Shown here in pieces: positions 53,341 through 61,715 of a stretch of 64,000 bases of DNA. The stretch lies in assembly GCF_900112045.1 (NCBI RefSeq), contig NZ_FOJW01000008.1, positions 1 through 64,000 of the forward strand. Direction: 5' to 3'. The stretch comes from Lentibacillus halodurans. GTDB taxonomy: Bacteria > Bacillota > Bacilli > Bacillales > Amphibacillaceae. The notes under the pieces were generated by a model. That model saw only the letters and a program-made list of their open reading frames with translations. It did no database searches and was not told the DNA's origin. The translations under genes and the position numbers were made by a program. The first letter of the stretch is position 1, and the number at the start of each line of letters is the position of its first letter.

Positions 53341-55074
53341 ATGATGTTAAATGAGACGAAGGTAGATCCATTTACACTGGAAATTGTAAAAGATTCATTG
53401 CTTGCTACTGGGGATGAAATGTTTATTGCTCTAGCAAAAACATCGATGAGCCCAATAATTTATGAAGTATTAGACTATGCGAGTGGTTTAACGGACTCAA
53501 AAGGTCAGTTGTTAACACAAGGCAATGGGGTTACAGGGTTTATTGGAATGCTTTCTTTCATGGTTAAACAAACTTTGAAAAAATACGGTGATAAGGGTGA
53601 GTTAAAACCAGGGGATATCATTGTCATTAATGATCCATATGGTGGAGGGGGATCTCATTTATCAGACGTTGGATTAGTCATGCCTATATTCTACGATAAT
53701 GAGCTTATTGCTTTTTCTGCCAACAAGGCACATTGGACTGAAGTTGGTGGAAAAGATCCTGGTTCATTTACAAATGATTCAAGGGATATCTTTCAGGAGG
53801 GATTACAATTTCCATCTGTAAAGTTGTATGATGGTGGCCAACTAAATGAGGGACTCGTTGAGATCATCCGTGCCAATGTTCGTTTCCCTGACTTATCTAT
53901 TGGTGATATGTGGGCACAAGTGGCAGCGCTTAAAACGGGAGAGAGAAGGGTCAGGGAAATTTGTGAAAAGCACGGCAAAGACACGGTACTCTCCGCTATT
54001 AATAACCAGTTGGACCATGGTGAAACAATATCGAGACAGGAACTTGAGAAATTACCGAAGGGTACGTTTAAGGCAGATGGCTATGTAGAAACAGATGGCA
54101 TTGGAAATGGCCCTTTCCCAATACAAGTTGATGTGACTGTAACAGATGATGAATTTGTTTGCGATTTCAGAGGCAGCAATCCACAAGTTCCTGGTCCTGT
54201 AAATTGTTCGTTTACTGGCCTTGCATCAGCTGTTAGAACAATTTTCTTAGCAATTACAAATCCTGATCAAAATATAAATGATGGTGTATTTAGACCACTA
54301 AGGATTATTACTGATGAAAAATCGATTATGTCAGCTGAAAGACCTGCCCCAACGTCAAATTATTTTGAAACGATGCTCGGGTGTACGGATTTAATATGGA
54401 AAGCATTGGCTCCACATATACCAGATAGGCTTGCGGCTGCGCATTTGCTATCAGTTTGTTCTGTTACTTTATCCGGTTCACATCAAGATACTGATGAACC
54501 ATTTTTGATTGTAGAACCTTCTGTTGGCGGGTGGGGCGGAGCTGATGGCCAGGATGGAGCAAGCGGACAATTCTGTATTTTAGATGGTGAAACCTATAAT
54601 GTCCCTGTAGAAGTTGCGGAAACACGATATGGTGTAATGATTGATGAGTATAGCCTGAGAGTTGATGGCACGGGAGCTGGTGAGTATATCGGTGGTAAGG
54701 GAGTTATCAGGTCGTATCGAGCCTTGACTGATGGACAGGAAGCTACAGTCACCTATGGACGTAATCAATATCGTTTATGGGGAACAGGGGGTGGATTGGA
54801 AGGATCGGTCAACGAATTTTATATTAATAAAGCTAATGGAGAAGTAGATGGACCATATGGGGTGTATCCCCGTTATACACTACAGAAAAATGATGTTTTA
54901 AAATTGATGACCGCAACTGGTGGCGGTTATGGAGATCCATTAAAACGTCCAGCAAAACAAGTTGCTAGTGATGTAAAGAATGAATATTATACTGTCGATG
55001 AAGCAAAGATTTTATTTGGTGTTGCAGTTGATCCAACAACATTCGAGTATCAGGAGTTGAATGCCAGAAAGTGA
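53341..55074 (+). CDS. hyuB: Hydantoinase/oxoprolinase B subunit (HyuB)
   Basis: The 577-residue protein starts at the base after the hyuA stop. It has the HyuB features: DPFTLEIVKDSL at the N-terminus, DIIVINDPYGGGGSHLSDVG, ANKAHWTEVGG, and a C-terminal TATGGGYGDPLKRP. It forms the active complex with HyuA. Substrate as for HyuA. Confidence 0.93.
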   Translation: MMLNETKVDPFTLEIVKDSLLATGDEMFIALAKTSMSPIIYEVLDYASGLTDSKGQLLTQGNGVTGFIGMLSFMVKQTLKKYGDKGELKPGDIIVINDPYGGGGSHLSDVGLVMPIFYDNELIAFSANKAHWTEVGGKDPGSFTNDSRDIFQEGLQFPSVKLYDGGQLNEGLVEIIRANVRFPDLSIGDMWAQVAALKTGERRVREICEKHGKDTVLSAINNQLDHGETISRQELEKLPKGTFKADGYVETDGIGNGPFPIQVDVTVTDDEFVCDFRGSNPQVPGPVNCSFTGLASAVRTIFLAITNPDQNINDGVFRPLRIITDEKSIMSAERPAPTSNYFETMLGCTDLIWKALAPHIPDRLAAAHLLSVCSVTLSGSHQDTDEPFLIVEPSVGGWGGADGQDGASGQFCILDGETYNVPVEVAETRYGVMIDEYSLRVDGTGAGEYIGGKGVIRSYRALTDGQEATVTYGRNQYRLWGTGGGLEGSVNEFYINKANGEVDGPYGVYPRYTLQKNDVLKLMTATGGGYGDPLKRPAKQVASDVKNEYYTVDEAKILFGVAVDPTTFEYQELNARK

Positions 55075-55225
55075 TTTGCAAGGTTGGAGCGAAATAATAA
55101 GGGTTTTTTGACGTTATTGTTAAAGGGAACATAGAAAATGAAAGTTCAGCATTGACCTGCAAACTCAGGTGAAAACCCATGCTAAGTTGTCTGGGTACTT
55201 GTGAAGGAAAATAGACCGGAAACGA

Positions 55226-55254
55226 GTAGTAGAAAAGTTAAACTTTTCTACTAC
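55226..55254 (+). other. Strong hairpin in the hyuB-permease gap
   Basis: A perfect 13-bp inverted repeat (55226-55238 with 55242-55254) with a 3-nt loop. It has no T run directly after it, so it may be an inefficient terminator, a processing site or an operator. The remaining gap (55075-55373) shows no gene. Confidence 0.5.
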
Positions 55255-55373
55255 AATTACTTCCTTTATTTCTGAATATTATTGATATTTGTTAAGTGTT
55301 CTGTTTACTGTATTAATGAGCTTTCAAGATAAACACAAAAAAATACAATTAAAAAAAGGAGTATGTACAAAAA

Positions 55374-56714
55374 ATGAGTGATAAAAATGCAGGTAGTATC
55401 GTAAAAGATGAAGCATTGCAAGCCATTCCAGATGATAAAAGGCAACATTGGATCACTCCCGCCATGATCTTTGGTGGACTTGAATTTACGATTCCTGTTT
55501 TAATGGTGGGAGCAACCTTGGCAGGAAGCTATGGCCTTAGTGAGATTTTCTTTATTCTAATCATCGCTCTTTTTGGTATCCAGTGGATCGGGAACGCATT
55601 ACAAGGCTATATTGGAGCAAAAACAGGTCGATCTTCTTCGGTCATTGCGCGTACTAGTTTTGGAGCAAAGCAGGCACGATTTATTGTCGGTCTAACCATT
55701 TTTGTTGTTTCGCTTGGTTGGTGGGCTGTACAAACATCGGTCGCAGGAAACGCAATTTCTGCAATGTTAGGTGTTGATTATACTTCACAATGGGGATTAT
55801 GGGCACTGATTACAATAGTGGCAGGCTTGCTATTTGCTATCCCATCAATTATTGGTTATAGTTCGATGAAGTGGACGGATTATATTGCAGTTCCTGCTGG
55901 TTTACTATTAGTTGTTGCTGGTATTTATTATGCTTTAGATAGTAATGGATTGGAAACGGTATCCAATTGGAATCCAGAACCCACAATAGGTATTTTTGCT
56001 GCGATTAGTCTTATTATTGGAGCAAATGTTTCTCAATGGGTAATAGCTGCTGACTATACGCGCTATGCAAAGCCATCAATCAAAGATAATGCACTGATTC
56101 CTACAGGTATTGTTCTTGTAGGATTTCCATTATTTATGGTTGGAGCAGTTATGTCTGTAGGAGTAGGAGATGCTGACATTGTTAACGTAATGATGAATTT
56201 AGGATTTCCTTTTTGGGGCTTTTTAATTTTATGGTTTGCTACTTGGACGAGCCAACTAGTGAATAACTACAGTATGGGACTGGCTTTTTCCAATATGCTT
56301 AATGTTAATTCGAATAAAGGCAGAGCATTTCTTACTTTTGCGGGAACTGTACTTGCTATCATTGTGGCACTTGCAGGAATCCTTGATTACTTTACAGATT
56401 TTTTGAATATGACAGCAATCGTATACCCCGCAATTGCAGGCGTAATGATGGTTGACTTCTTTTTTATTCGAAAACAGACATGGAAAGATAACGATGGATG
56501 GAACTGGATGGCAACAATTGCGATGGCAGCGGGAACATTAGTAGGTTATTTAACACAATATGTGATTGTTTTTGGAATCCCGGCTGTACAGTCGTTAATT
56601 GTTACCGGAGTAGTTTATTATATAGCGATGAAAGTTAAAGCGCGGAGAGCTCCAGATCAGTTTACTCAAAACATTGATAACGATGACATTGATACTAAAT
56701 TAGAAGCAAATTGA
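55374..56714 (+). CDS. NCS1 family permease (purine/cytosine/allantoin/hydantoin type)
   Basis: A 446-residue protein with about 12 membrane helices. The N-terminus (HWITPAMIFGGLEFTIPVLM) and the AKTGRSSSVIARTSFG and ANVSQWVIAADYTRYAKPS loops match the CodB-like branch of NCS1 transporters. These bring in nucleobases or hydantoin-like rings with a cation. Its place after hyuAB suggests it imports the HyuAB substrate. ATG follows AAAGGAG-like sequence. Confidence 0.9.
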   Translation: MSDKNAGSIVKDEALQAIPDDKRQHWITPAMIFGGLEFTIPVLMVGATLAGSYGLSEIFFILIIALFGIQWIGNALQGYIGAKTGRSSSVIARTSFGAKQARFIVGLTIFVVSLGWWAVQTSVAGNAISAMLGVDYTSQWGLWALITIVAGLLFAIPSIIGYSSMKWTDYIAVPAGLLLVVAGIYYALDSNGLETVSNWNPEPTIGIFAAISLIIGANVSQWVIAADYTRYAKPSIKDNALIPTGIVLVGFPLFMVGAVMSVGVGDADIVNVMMNLGFPFWGFLILWFATWTSQLVNNYSMGLAFSNMLNVNSNKGRAFLTFAGTVLAIIVALAGILDYFTDFLNMTAIVYPAIAGVMMVDFFFIRKQTWKDNDGWNWMATIAMAAGTLVGYLTQYVIVFGIPAVQSLIVTGVVYYIAMKVKARRAPDQFTQNIDNDDIDTKLEAN

Positions 56715-56725
56715 TTCTAGTATTT

Positions 56726-56770
56726 AAAGTCAAACAGCACACTAGTGTTTAATGTACTGTTTGACTTTTT
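56726..56770 (+). terminator. Rho-independent terminator after the NCS1 permease
   Basis: The stem AAAGTCAAACAG/CTGTTTGACTTT (56726-56737 with 56757-56768) is followed by TT and further T residues. Confidence 0.8.
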
Positions 56771-56818
56771 GGTTTGGTATAAAAAAAGTCCGATTAAGGA
56801 GACAGAGGAAGAAAAAGG

Positions 56819-57208
56819 ATGAATTTTAACCAATACTATCAAATGCTGGTATACATGTTGCTGGAGCAATTAAGAATCATAATGGATGGCCTTCCTGAAA
56901 TAAAAGGAGATACACAGGCAGACAGCAGAGCAACATCTTGAAAATCTTAATGAATGAATTGCGTGGACATTATGGAATGTTTGAGACTGGGACAAGTGCA
57001 GGGTGGCAAATCTGTATGAACGCCAGGAAATATTTGAAGTGGATATTTTCTTCCATGAAAGTATTTTAAAAGAGACATTAGGAATACGGAAGTGAGAAAT
57101 TATAAAGCAGTTGTACCAAAGATTACAGGTACAGCAAAAATCACAGATTTCATCAATTTTCTAGTGGATGAACGGGATGAGATACCAGAGGGATTTTTGT
57201 TTGAATAA
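56819..57208 (+). pseudogene. Remnant of a proline racemase / 4-hydroxyproline epimerase gene
   Basis: Fragments of the family appear in order but in different frames: IHVAG, then IIMDGLPEIKGDTQAD, then ILMNELRGHYGMF (family motif LMxEPRGHxxMFG), then FFHESIL (compare HESIlG), then [17 protein letters not shown] and PEGFLFE before a TAA. The whole spans 390 bp, whereas intact members need about 1 kb, so the central part with both catalytic cysteines is gone. Several frameshifts are present. The intact enzyme would interconvert L- and D-(hydroxy)proline for the dehydrogenase encoded nearby. Confidence 0.8.
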
Positions 57209-57235
57209 TTTATCATGAACGGTTGGGATCTGAGA

Positions 57236-57288
57236 ATTATTCAAAAAAATATACATATCATGGCATATGTCAAAGTTATTTGAATAAT
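57236..57288 (+). promoter_or_regulatory. Nested inverted repeat upstream of the sigma-54 promoter (candidate activator site)
   Basis: Outer arms ATTATTCAAA (57236-57245) and TTTGAATAAT (57279-57288) enclose inner arms ACATAT (57253-57258) and ATATGT (57265-57270). The centre lies about 110 bp upstream of the -24 box, a normal distance for a sigma-54 enhancer-binding protein. Confidence 0.5.
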
Positions 57289-57369
57289 AAATATATAGTT
57301 TCATGTAGGTTATTAAAAAATTCTTGCCCCTATCAGTGTTTGTTAAGCTTCCAAAAAAATCTGTAAAAT

Positions 57370-57385
57370 TGGCACAAAACTTGCA
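57370..57385 (+). promoter_or_regulatory. Sigma-54 (-24/-12) promoter of the peptide-binding protein gene
   Basis: TGGCAC-AAAAC-TTGCA matches the sigma-54 consensus (TGGCAC-N5-TTGCW) exactly, GG and GC being 12 bp apart. It drives the substrate-binding protein gene after a leader of about 240 nt in which I see no gene. Confidence 0.9.
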
Positions 57386-57636
57386 TAATCATATAGAGAG
57401 TAATACCTATATTTCACAACAGTAAAATGATTAAATTTGCAAGACTAGTCATTATTCAATGTATTTTAAATACATTCCATACGAGATGTCCGCAAGCAAT
57501 GGCTATTTGTAAAGAAGTAGGCCACAGTTTGAAAAGATTGAAGATAATCATTTTGTTGCATGCCATTTATATACTTAGGTAACTGTAACAAGATGGAATC
57601 TTATATTATTTTATTTTAAAAGGGGGAGAGAGAAGT

Positions 57637-59310
57637 ATGAAGTGGAAGTATTCATTTTTAATCACCCTAGTGCTGGCATTTCTATTAGTGATAGTAGCCT
57701 GCAGCGGTGATGGTGGAGCAGATACGAGTTCTGCAGATGAGGAAAGTGAAGAAGGCTCGGAAGAAAACGCAGATGGTGATACAGCATCAGATGAGGAGCA
57801 AGTATTAGTATATGCACGTGGCGGAGATTCTACAAGTTTAGACTTTGCTAGTGTATCAGACGGGGAATCATCCCGTGTAACGAAGAATATCTTTGAGAGT
57901 CTACTAGATTATGAAAAGGATTCGTTTGAAGTTGTCCCAGGATTGGCACATGACTGGGAAGTTTCTGATGATGGTCTAAAGTATACCTTTCAATTGGAAG
58001 AAGGGGTTACATTCCATGACGATACTGACTTCAATGCAGAAGCAGTAAAGATAAATTTCGAGCGTTGGGCAGACCCGGAACATGAATATGCATTTAAAGA
58101 TGAAGGCTATGCCTATCCTTTGTATGGAACCATGTTTGGTGGTTACAAGGGCGATGAAGGTCATATCATTGAAGAAATCAATGTTGTAAATGATTATGAA
58201 ATCGAGTTTGTATTAAAACAGCCACAAGGATCATTTTTACAGAACATGGCAATGCATTATTTTGCAATTACGTCTCCAACAGCTTTAGAGGAATATGGAC
58301 CTGATATTGGTGAAAACCCAGTTGGTACTGGACCATTTCAATTTGTCAGCTGGAGTAAAGATGATCAGATTGTTTTAGAGAAATTTGAGGATTATCGTAA
58401 AGAGGACTTACCGAAATTAGATCAAGTTATCTATGAAGTGATTCCGGAAAATTCTGCACGTCTCATTGCACTACGATCCGGTGATGTGGACCTTATTGAT
58501 GGTGTTAATCCAGATGATGCAGCTGGAATTGAATCAGAAGATGGATTGGAACTATATGTACGCGGTGAAAACAACATTGGATTTTTAGGTATGAATGTTG
58601 AAAAAGAACCTTTAGATGACAAATTAGTTCGTCAAGCCATCAACCACGCAGTAGATAATCAATCCATTGTAGATGCACTTTATGCAGGTTATGCAACCCC
58701 TGCTGTAAACTTAACTCCACCTAACTATATGGGTTATAACGATGAAATCGAAGGATATGATTATGATACGGACCGTGCTAAAGAATTGTTGGCAGAAGCT
58801 GGGCATGGTGACGGATTTGAAATGGACCTTTGGGTAATGCCTGTTGCCAGACCATACATGCCTGATCCTGAGACAGTTGCTGAAATTGTTCAAAGTAACC
58901 TATCAGAAGTTGGAATCACGACCAATATTGTTCGTGAAGAATGGGCACCTTATTTAGAAAAAACATCTCAAGGTGAACAAGAACTGTATCTGTTAGGATG
59001 GTCCGGTTCTAATGGGGACCCGGATTATTTCTTCGGCAGTTTATTACATGGCGATAGTATTGGCGGTGAAAACCGTTCCTTCTATCAAAATGAGGAAGTT
59101 GATGAATTAATTGATCAGGCAGCAACAACAATTGACCAAGATAAACGCGCAGAATTGTATAAAGAAGTCCAAGTTTTACTTCATGAAGATGCTCCAGGAG
59201 TGAATTTGGTGCATTCTACACCTCTCGCAGCAGCTAAGAGTGAAGTGAAAGGTTTCATTCCACATCCATCTACGAGTGATCCATTGGAAGAGGTATATAT
59301 TGAGAATTAA
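57637..59310 (+). CDS. Peptide-binding ABC lipoprotein (SBP_bac_5 family)
   Basis: A 557-residue lipoprotein with lipobox VIVAC (Cys22), an acidic linker, then the DppA/OppA fold (LEEGVTFHDDTDFNAEAVKINF, quoted in part: LEEGVTFHDD; later GTGPFQF and YLLGWSGSNGDPD). It should bind di- or oligopeptides outside the membrane. No permease or ATPase genes lie next to it, so it either serves another transporter or its partners lie elsewhere. Transcribed from a consensus sigma-54 promoter, it belongs with the (hydroxy)proline dehydrogenase genes. Confidence 0.9.
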   Translation: MKWKYSFLITLVLAFLLVIVACSGDGGADTSSADEESEEGSEENADGDTASDEEQVLVYARGGDSTSLDFASVSDGESSRVTKNIFESLLDYEKDSFEVVPGLAHDWEVSDDGLKYTFQLEEGVTFHDDTDFNAEAVKINFERWADPEHEYAFKDEGYAYPLYGTMFGGYKGDEGHIIEEINVVNDYEIEFVLKQPQGSFLQNMAMHYFAITSPTALEEYGPDIGENPVGTGPFQFVSWSKDDQIVLEKFEDYRKEDLPKLDQVIYEVIPENSARLIALRSGDVDLIDGVNPDDAAGIESEDGLELYVRGENNIGFLGMNVEKEPLDDKLVRQAINHAVDNQSIVDALYAGYATPAVNLTPPNYMGYNDEIEGYDYDTDRAKELLAEAGHGDGFEMDLWVMPVARPYMPDPETVAEIVQSNLSEVGITTNIVREEWAPYLEKTSQGEQELYLLGWSGSNGDPDYFFGSLLHGDSIGGENRSFYQNEEVDELIDQAATTIDQDKRAELYKEVQVLLHEDAPGVNLVHSTPLAAAKSEVKGFIPHPSTSDPLEEVYIEN

Positions 59311-59376
59311 AGACAACAAACGGGGCACTCGGTATTGTCCAAGTTCATTAAGGGGCTTATGAGTCCATAACCCGAT

Positions 59377-59426
59377 AATAAATGTCAACTACCCTATACA
59401 GAAAGGGGAGTTGACATTTATTTTTA
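59377..59426 (+). terminator. Rho-independent terminator after the peptide-binding protein
   Basis: A 14-bp stem (59377-59390 with 59409-59422) overlaps a TTTATTTTT run. It lies between two converging units; the T run favours the plus strand. Confidence 0.8.
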
Positions 59427-59498
59427 GGTCAAAACAATCCTTAACCAATTGTTACCTGCTAGTTAAGTTGCTATTGGGGCATTCCCCTAACTTTATCT

Positions 59499-60713
59499 CT
59501 AATCTGACACGGTTCCCACATAATTCCCCCACCTATCCTGAACCTTTTTTCTGCCTTTTTTCACTTTTGGATGGAATTGAATGTAAGCATTATCCCTTGT
59601 CTCCTCCACCACTTGAATAGACTCTTTAATCTCATCTTCCAATCCATCAACTCCAGCATGTTGTGCTATCGAAAGCCCGGCTGTTGTTCCCTGTGCAATC
59701 GCGACTTTGGCACCTTCAATACCAGTAATGTTTCCGGCGACAAATAAACCATTTAAAGGGGTCTCCATCTTTTCATTGTGTAATGGAACATAGCCACCCA
59801 ATTCTTCTATTAAATAAAAGGGACAATCTGCAACAGCGGCTAACTCTGTCAGTGGATAAAGGCCCCCTGCTATACAAACAAAATCTGTAGCAACATTTTC
59901 CTCACTTCCTGCAACTAGGTCACCATTCGTGTCGATGTTTGCCAGTGTGACGCCTTCGACTTGTTTATTCCCGTAGATGTTGACAACTGCCTTGCGTAAT
60001 TGAATGGGAATGTCCCACATTGTTACACCGTTTTTAGGATAAAAGCTAACCCCTAACTTTTTCATAAAATCATTTTTCATTAGCTTACTTCCCATTTTGA
60101 CAAATTGAGATGGTGCCATATGGGAGACATGAAGCAAGGAATCGAGTACTTTTTTTGGATGTGCTTGCTGATTGGTTATGGCATTCATTTTAGGTAATGC
60201 CATACACGCAATATCAACTCCAGCGAGTTTCAATTCCATTGCTATAGCAGAAGAGAGGACATTTACACCGATGATGACACCTCGCTCACCTGGCTTGACA
60301 CGATGCACATTAGTCATGACTTGTGCTGCTCCAACTGACATGACACCAGGTAATGTCCAACCAGGTACCGGAACCGGGGACTCTGCAGCTCCTGTTGCAA
60401 GCAACAGATGATTAGTGGACAATGTTTTATTTTCTGTGTAAATTATCCAATGATCACCGAGTTTCTCAATATTGTTAACAGGTGTATTTAATTCAAACTG
60501 AACCCCAAGATTCATTGCTTGCCGATGTAATTTATCGGACTCGCTGATCCCGTTCCACCATGACCCGTTTGGTTCCTCATAAAGCTGACCAAGTAATCTC
60601 CCACCTGCTTCCAAATATTCATCCAAGACAAGAACTTCCAATCCTTTTTGAGCGCATGAAATTGCTGCAGAAATCCCAGCAGGGCCTGCACCAATCATAA
60701 TGACGTCATTCAT
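59499..60713 (-). CDS. FAD-dependent oxidoreductase subunit (HcnB/D-hydroxyproline dehydrogenase alpha-like)
   Basis: ATG 60713 lies seven bases after GGAGG and overlaps the previous gene; a longer in-frame extension runs backwards through that gene. The 404-residue protein has an FAD motif (MIGAGPAGISAAI, residues 6-18), a second nucleotide motif (VIGVNVLSSAIAMELK), and VAGNITGIEGAKVAIAQG near the C-terminus. It resembles the alpha subunit of heteromeric D-hydroxyproline dehydrogenase/opine oxidase (HcnB, OoxA). It would pass electrons between the amine-oxidising flavin subunit and an acceptor, with its two iron-sulfur partners encoded upstream. Confidence 0.88.
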   Translation of the reverse strand: MNDVIMIGAGPAGISAAISCAQKGLEVLVLDEYLEAGGRLLGQLYEEPNGSWWNGISESDKLHRQAMNLGVQFELNTPVNNIEKLGDHWIIYTENKTLSTNHLLLATGAAESPVPVPGWTLPGVMSVGAAQVMTNVHRVKPGERGVIIGVNVLSSAIAMELKLAGVDIACMALPKMNAITNQQAHPKKVLDSLLHVSHMAPSQFVKMGSKLMKNDFMKKLGVSFYPKNGVTMWDIPIQLRKAVVNIYGNKQVEGVTLANIDTNGDLVAGSEENVATDFVCIAGGLYPLTELAAVADCPFYLIEELGGYVPLHNEKMETPLNGLFVAGNITGIEGAKVAIAQGTTAGLSIAQHAGVDGLEDEIKESIQVVEETRDNAYIQFHPKVKKGRKKVQDRWGNYVGTVSD

Positions 60714-61044
60714 GACTTGACCTCCAATCTCTGACAGGAGTTGGAAGCTGACCACCACTTTCAATAACCATTCCTTCTTCGAGTGGAGTAAGACACGAAC
60801 GGACACCTTGTTTGCCATCGACTGTGACACGACATTCAAAACAATGGCCAATGTTACAGTAAATCCCTCTAGGTGTATCCTTTTCTTCATGATGTCGCAG
60901 TGTCCGAACATCATTAGCCAGCAATGCGGCAGCAATTGGTTCGCCTTTCATACCGCAATATTTTTTTTCATTAAACGTAAAGGAAACCGGCTCCTTTTCA
61001 TTGAGTGACCCTAGTACAGGGTGATCTACAACACGACGGCTCAT
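60706..61044 (-). CDS. (2Fe-2S)-binding subunit, HcnA-like
   Basis: The 112-residue protein has the Fer2_4 pattern with cysteines in CNIGHCFECRV and RSCLTP, and an N-terminal VSFTFNEKKYCGMKGE beta part. Such small subunits are part of HCN synthase, opine oxidase and D-hydroxyproline dehydrogenases. It overlaps the ferredoxin-like gene upstream (ATGA) and the FAD subunit gene downstream by eight bases, so all three are coupled. Confidence 0.9.
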   Translation of the reverse strand: MSRRVVDHPVLGSLNEKEPVSFTFNEKKYCGMKGEPIAAALLANDVRTLRHHEEKDTPRGIYCNIGHCFECRVTVDGKQGVRSCLTPLEEGMVIESGGQLPTPVRDWRSSHE

Positions 61045-61307
61045 GACTCATCCGCTCCTAGGTGGCCAAAGCTAATTGGACGGATTGGAGGTTGATATTT
61101 CAACGTGATATCTGTTTGTTTCGTGATGGTTAAGTCGGCAGCCATCTTGTCGACCATATGACGGCATGTTCTGCCTCCACAATAGCCCATTCCAGCTCTT
61201 GTCCGCAGTTTTAGTTCTCTTGCTGAACAGTTATACTGGTTTGCAGTTTCGACTAGTGCTTTATATGTAACTTCTTCGCATCTGCAGATAATCATGTTTT
61301 CTGTCAA
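61041..61307 (-). CDS. BFD-like (2Fe-2S) protein
   Basis: TTG 61307 lies six bases after GGAGTG and gives 88 residues; a longer ATG-started frame would run through the sigma-54 promoter and the repeat element. The core is a BFD-like 2Fe-2S domain, with CRC in MIICRCEEVTYKAL and CxxxxC in GMGYCGGRTCRHMV. In many related dehydrogenases this domain is fused to the FAD subunit; here it is a separate gene, first in the operon. Confidence 0.85.
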   Translation of the reverse strand: MTENMIICRCEEVTYKALVETANQYNCSARELKLRTRAGMGYCGGRTCRHMVDKMAADLTITKQTDITLKYQPPIRPISFGHLGADES

Positions 61308-61345
61308 TCGAATCACTCCAATGTAATGTCTGTACTGATGATTCA

Positions 61346-61361
61346 TGCAAGAATGATGCCA
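61346..61361 (-). promoter_or_regulatory. Sigma-54 (-24/-12) promoter of the dehydrogenase operon
   Basis: On the minus strand TGGCAT-CATTC-TTGCA (61361 down to 61346) fits the sigma-54 consensus with one change. It lies 39 bp before the TTG start of the BFD-like gene. Confidence 0.85.
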
Positions 61362-61379
61362 AAGTTTACATTTTGTGTT

Positions 61380-61715
61380 TTGATCCCGCATGTAACGGGC
61401 AGTAAGACTCCCCAATTATAACGTGGCGTCTATTAATAGCTGATAAGGGGGGGGGGCAACTGCCAGGCAGGTTAATTTCGTCACGTCCTGTGACAACGCC
61501 TGCACTAGCACGTCCTGTGCGTCGTAATGCCTATTCTGTTCGGGCCTGCACGATGCAAGTCACAAAGGCGTTGCAACACGATGTTGCGTACTTAGCCATT
61601 GTTCCTTATGATCAGTGGGGGATAAAGAAACGCAGACTTAAACCGCTACGTCCCGTGGCAACGTCTGCATGACCTACATCCTGTAGGCCCAACCCCCACT
61701 GATTGAAGTATCACT
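61380..61715 (-). repeat. Composite intergenic repeat, copy E (three double-hairpin units)
   Basis: The outer frame, read on the minus strand, starts AAGTGATACTTCAATCAGTGGG at the regulator stop codon (only parts are quoted: AAGTGATACTTC, CAGTGGGGG) and ends TTACTGCCCGTTACATGCGGG (TTACTGCCCGTTAC). Inside are three double-hairpin units: 61467-61520 (plus), about 61545-61601 (minus) and 61632-61687 (plus). A G10 run lies at 61447-61456. It fills the gap between the sigma-54 activator gene and the promoter of the dehydrogenase operon; no gene is seen. Confidence 0.8.

Noticed and set aside
57386-57636. Possible gene in the leader of the peptide-binding protein
   Set aside because: No frame with a ribosome site and protein-like composition is present on either strand.
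59499-60935. Longer start for the FAD oxidoreductase
   Set aside because: The extension reads backwards through the iron-sulfur subunit gene in another frame and has no ribosome site; ATG 60713 has GGAGG at proper spacing and an adjacent FAD motif.
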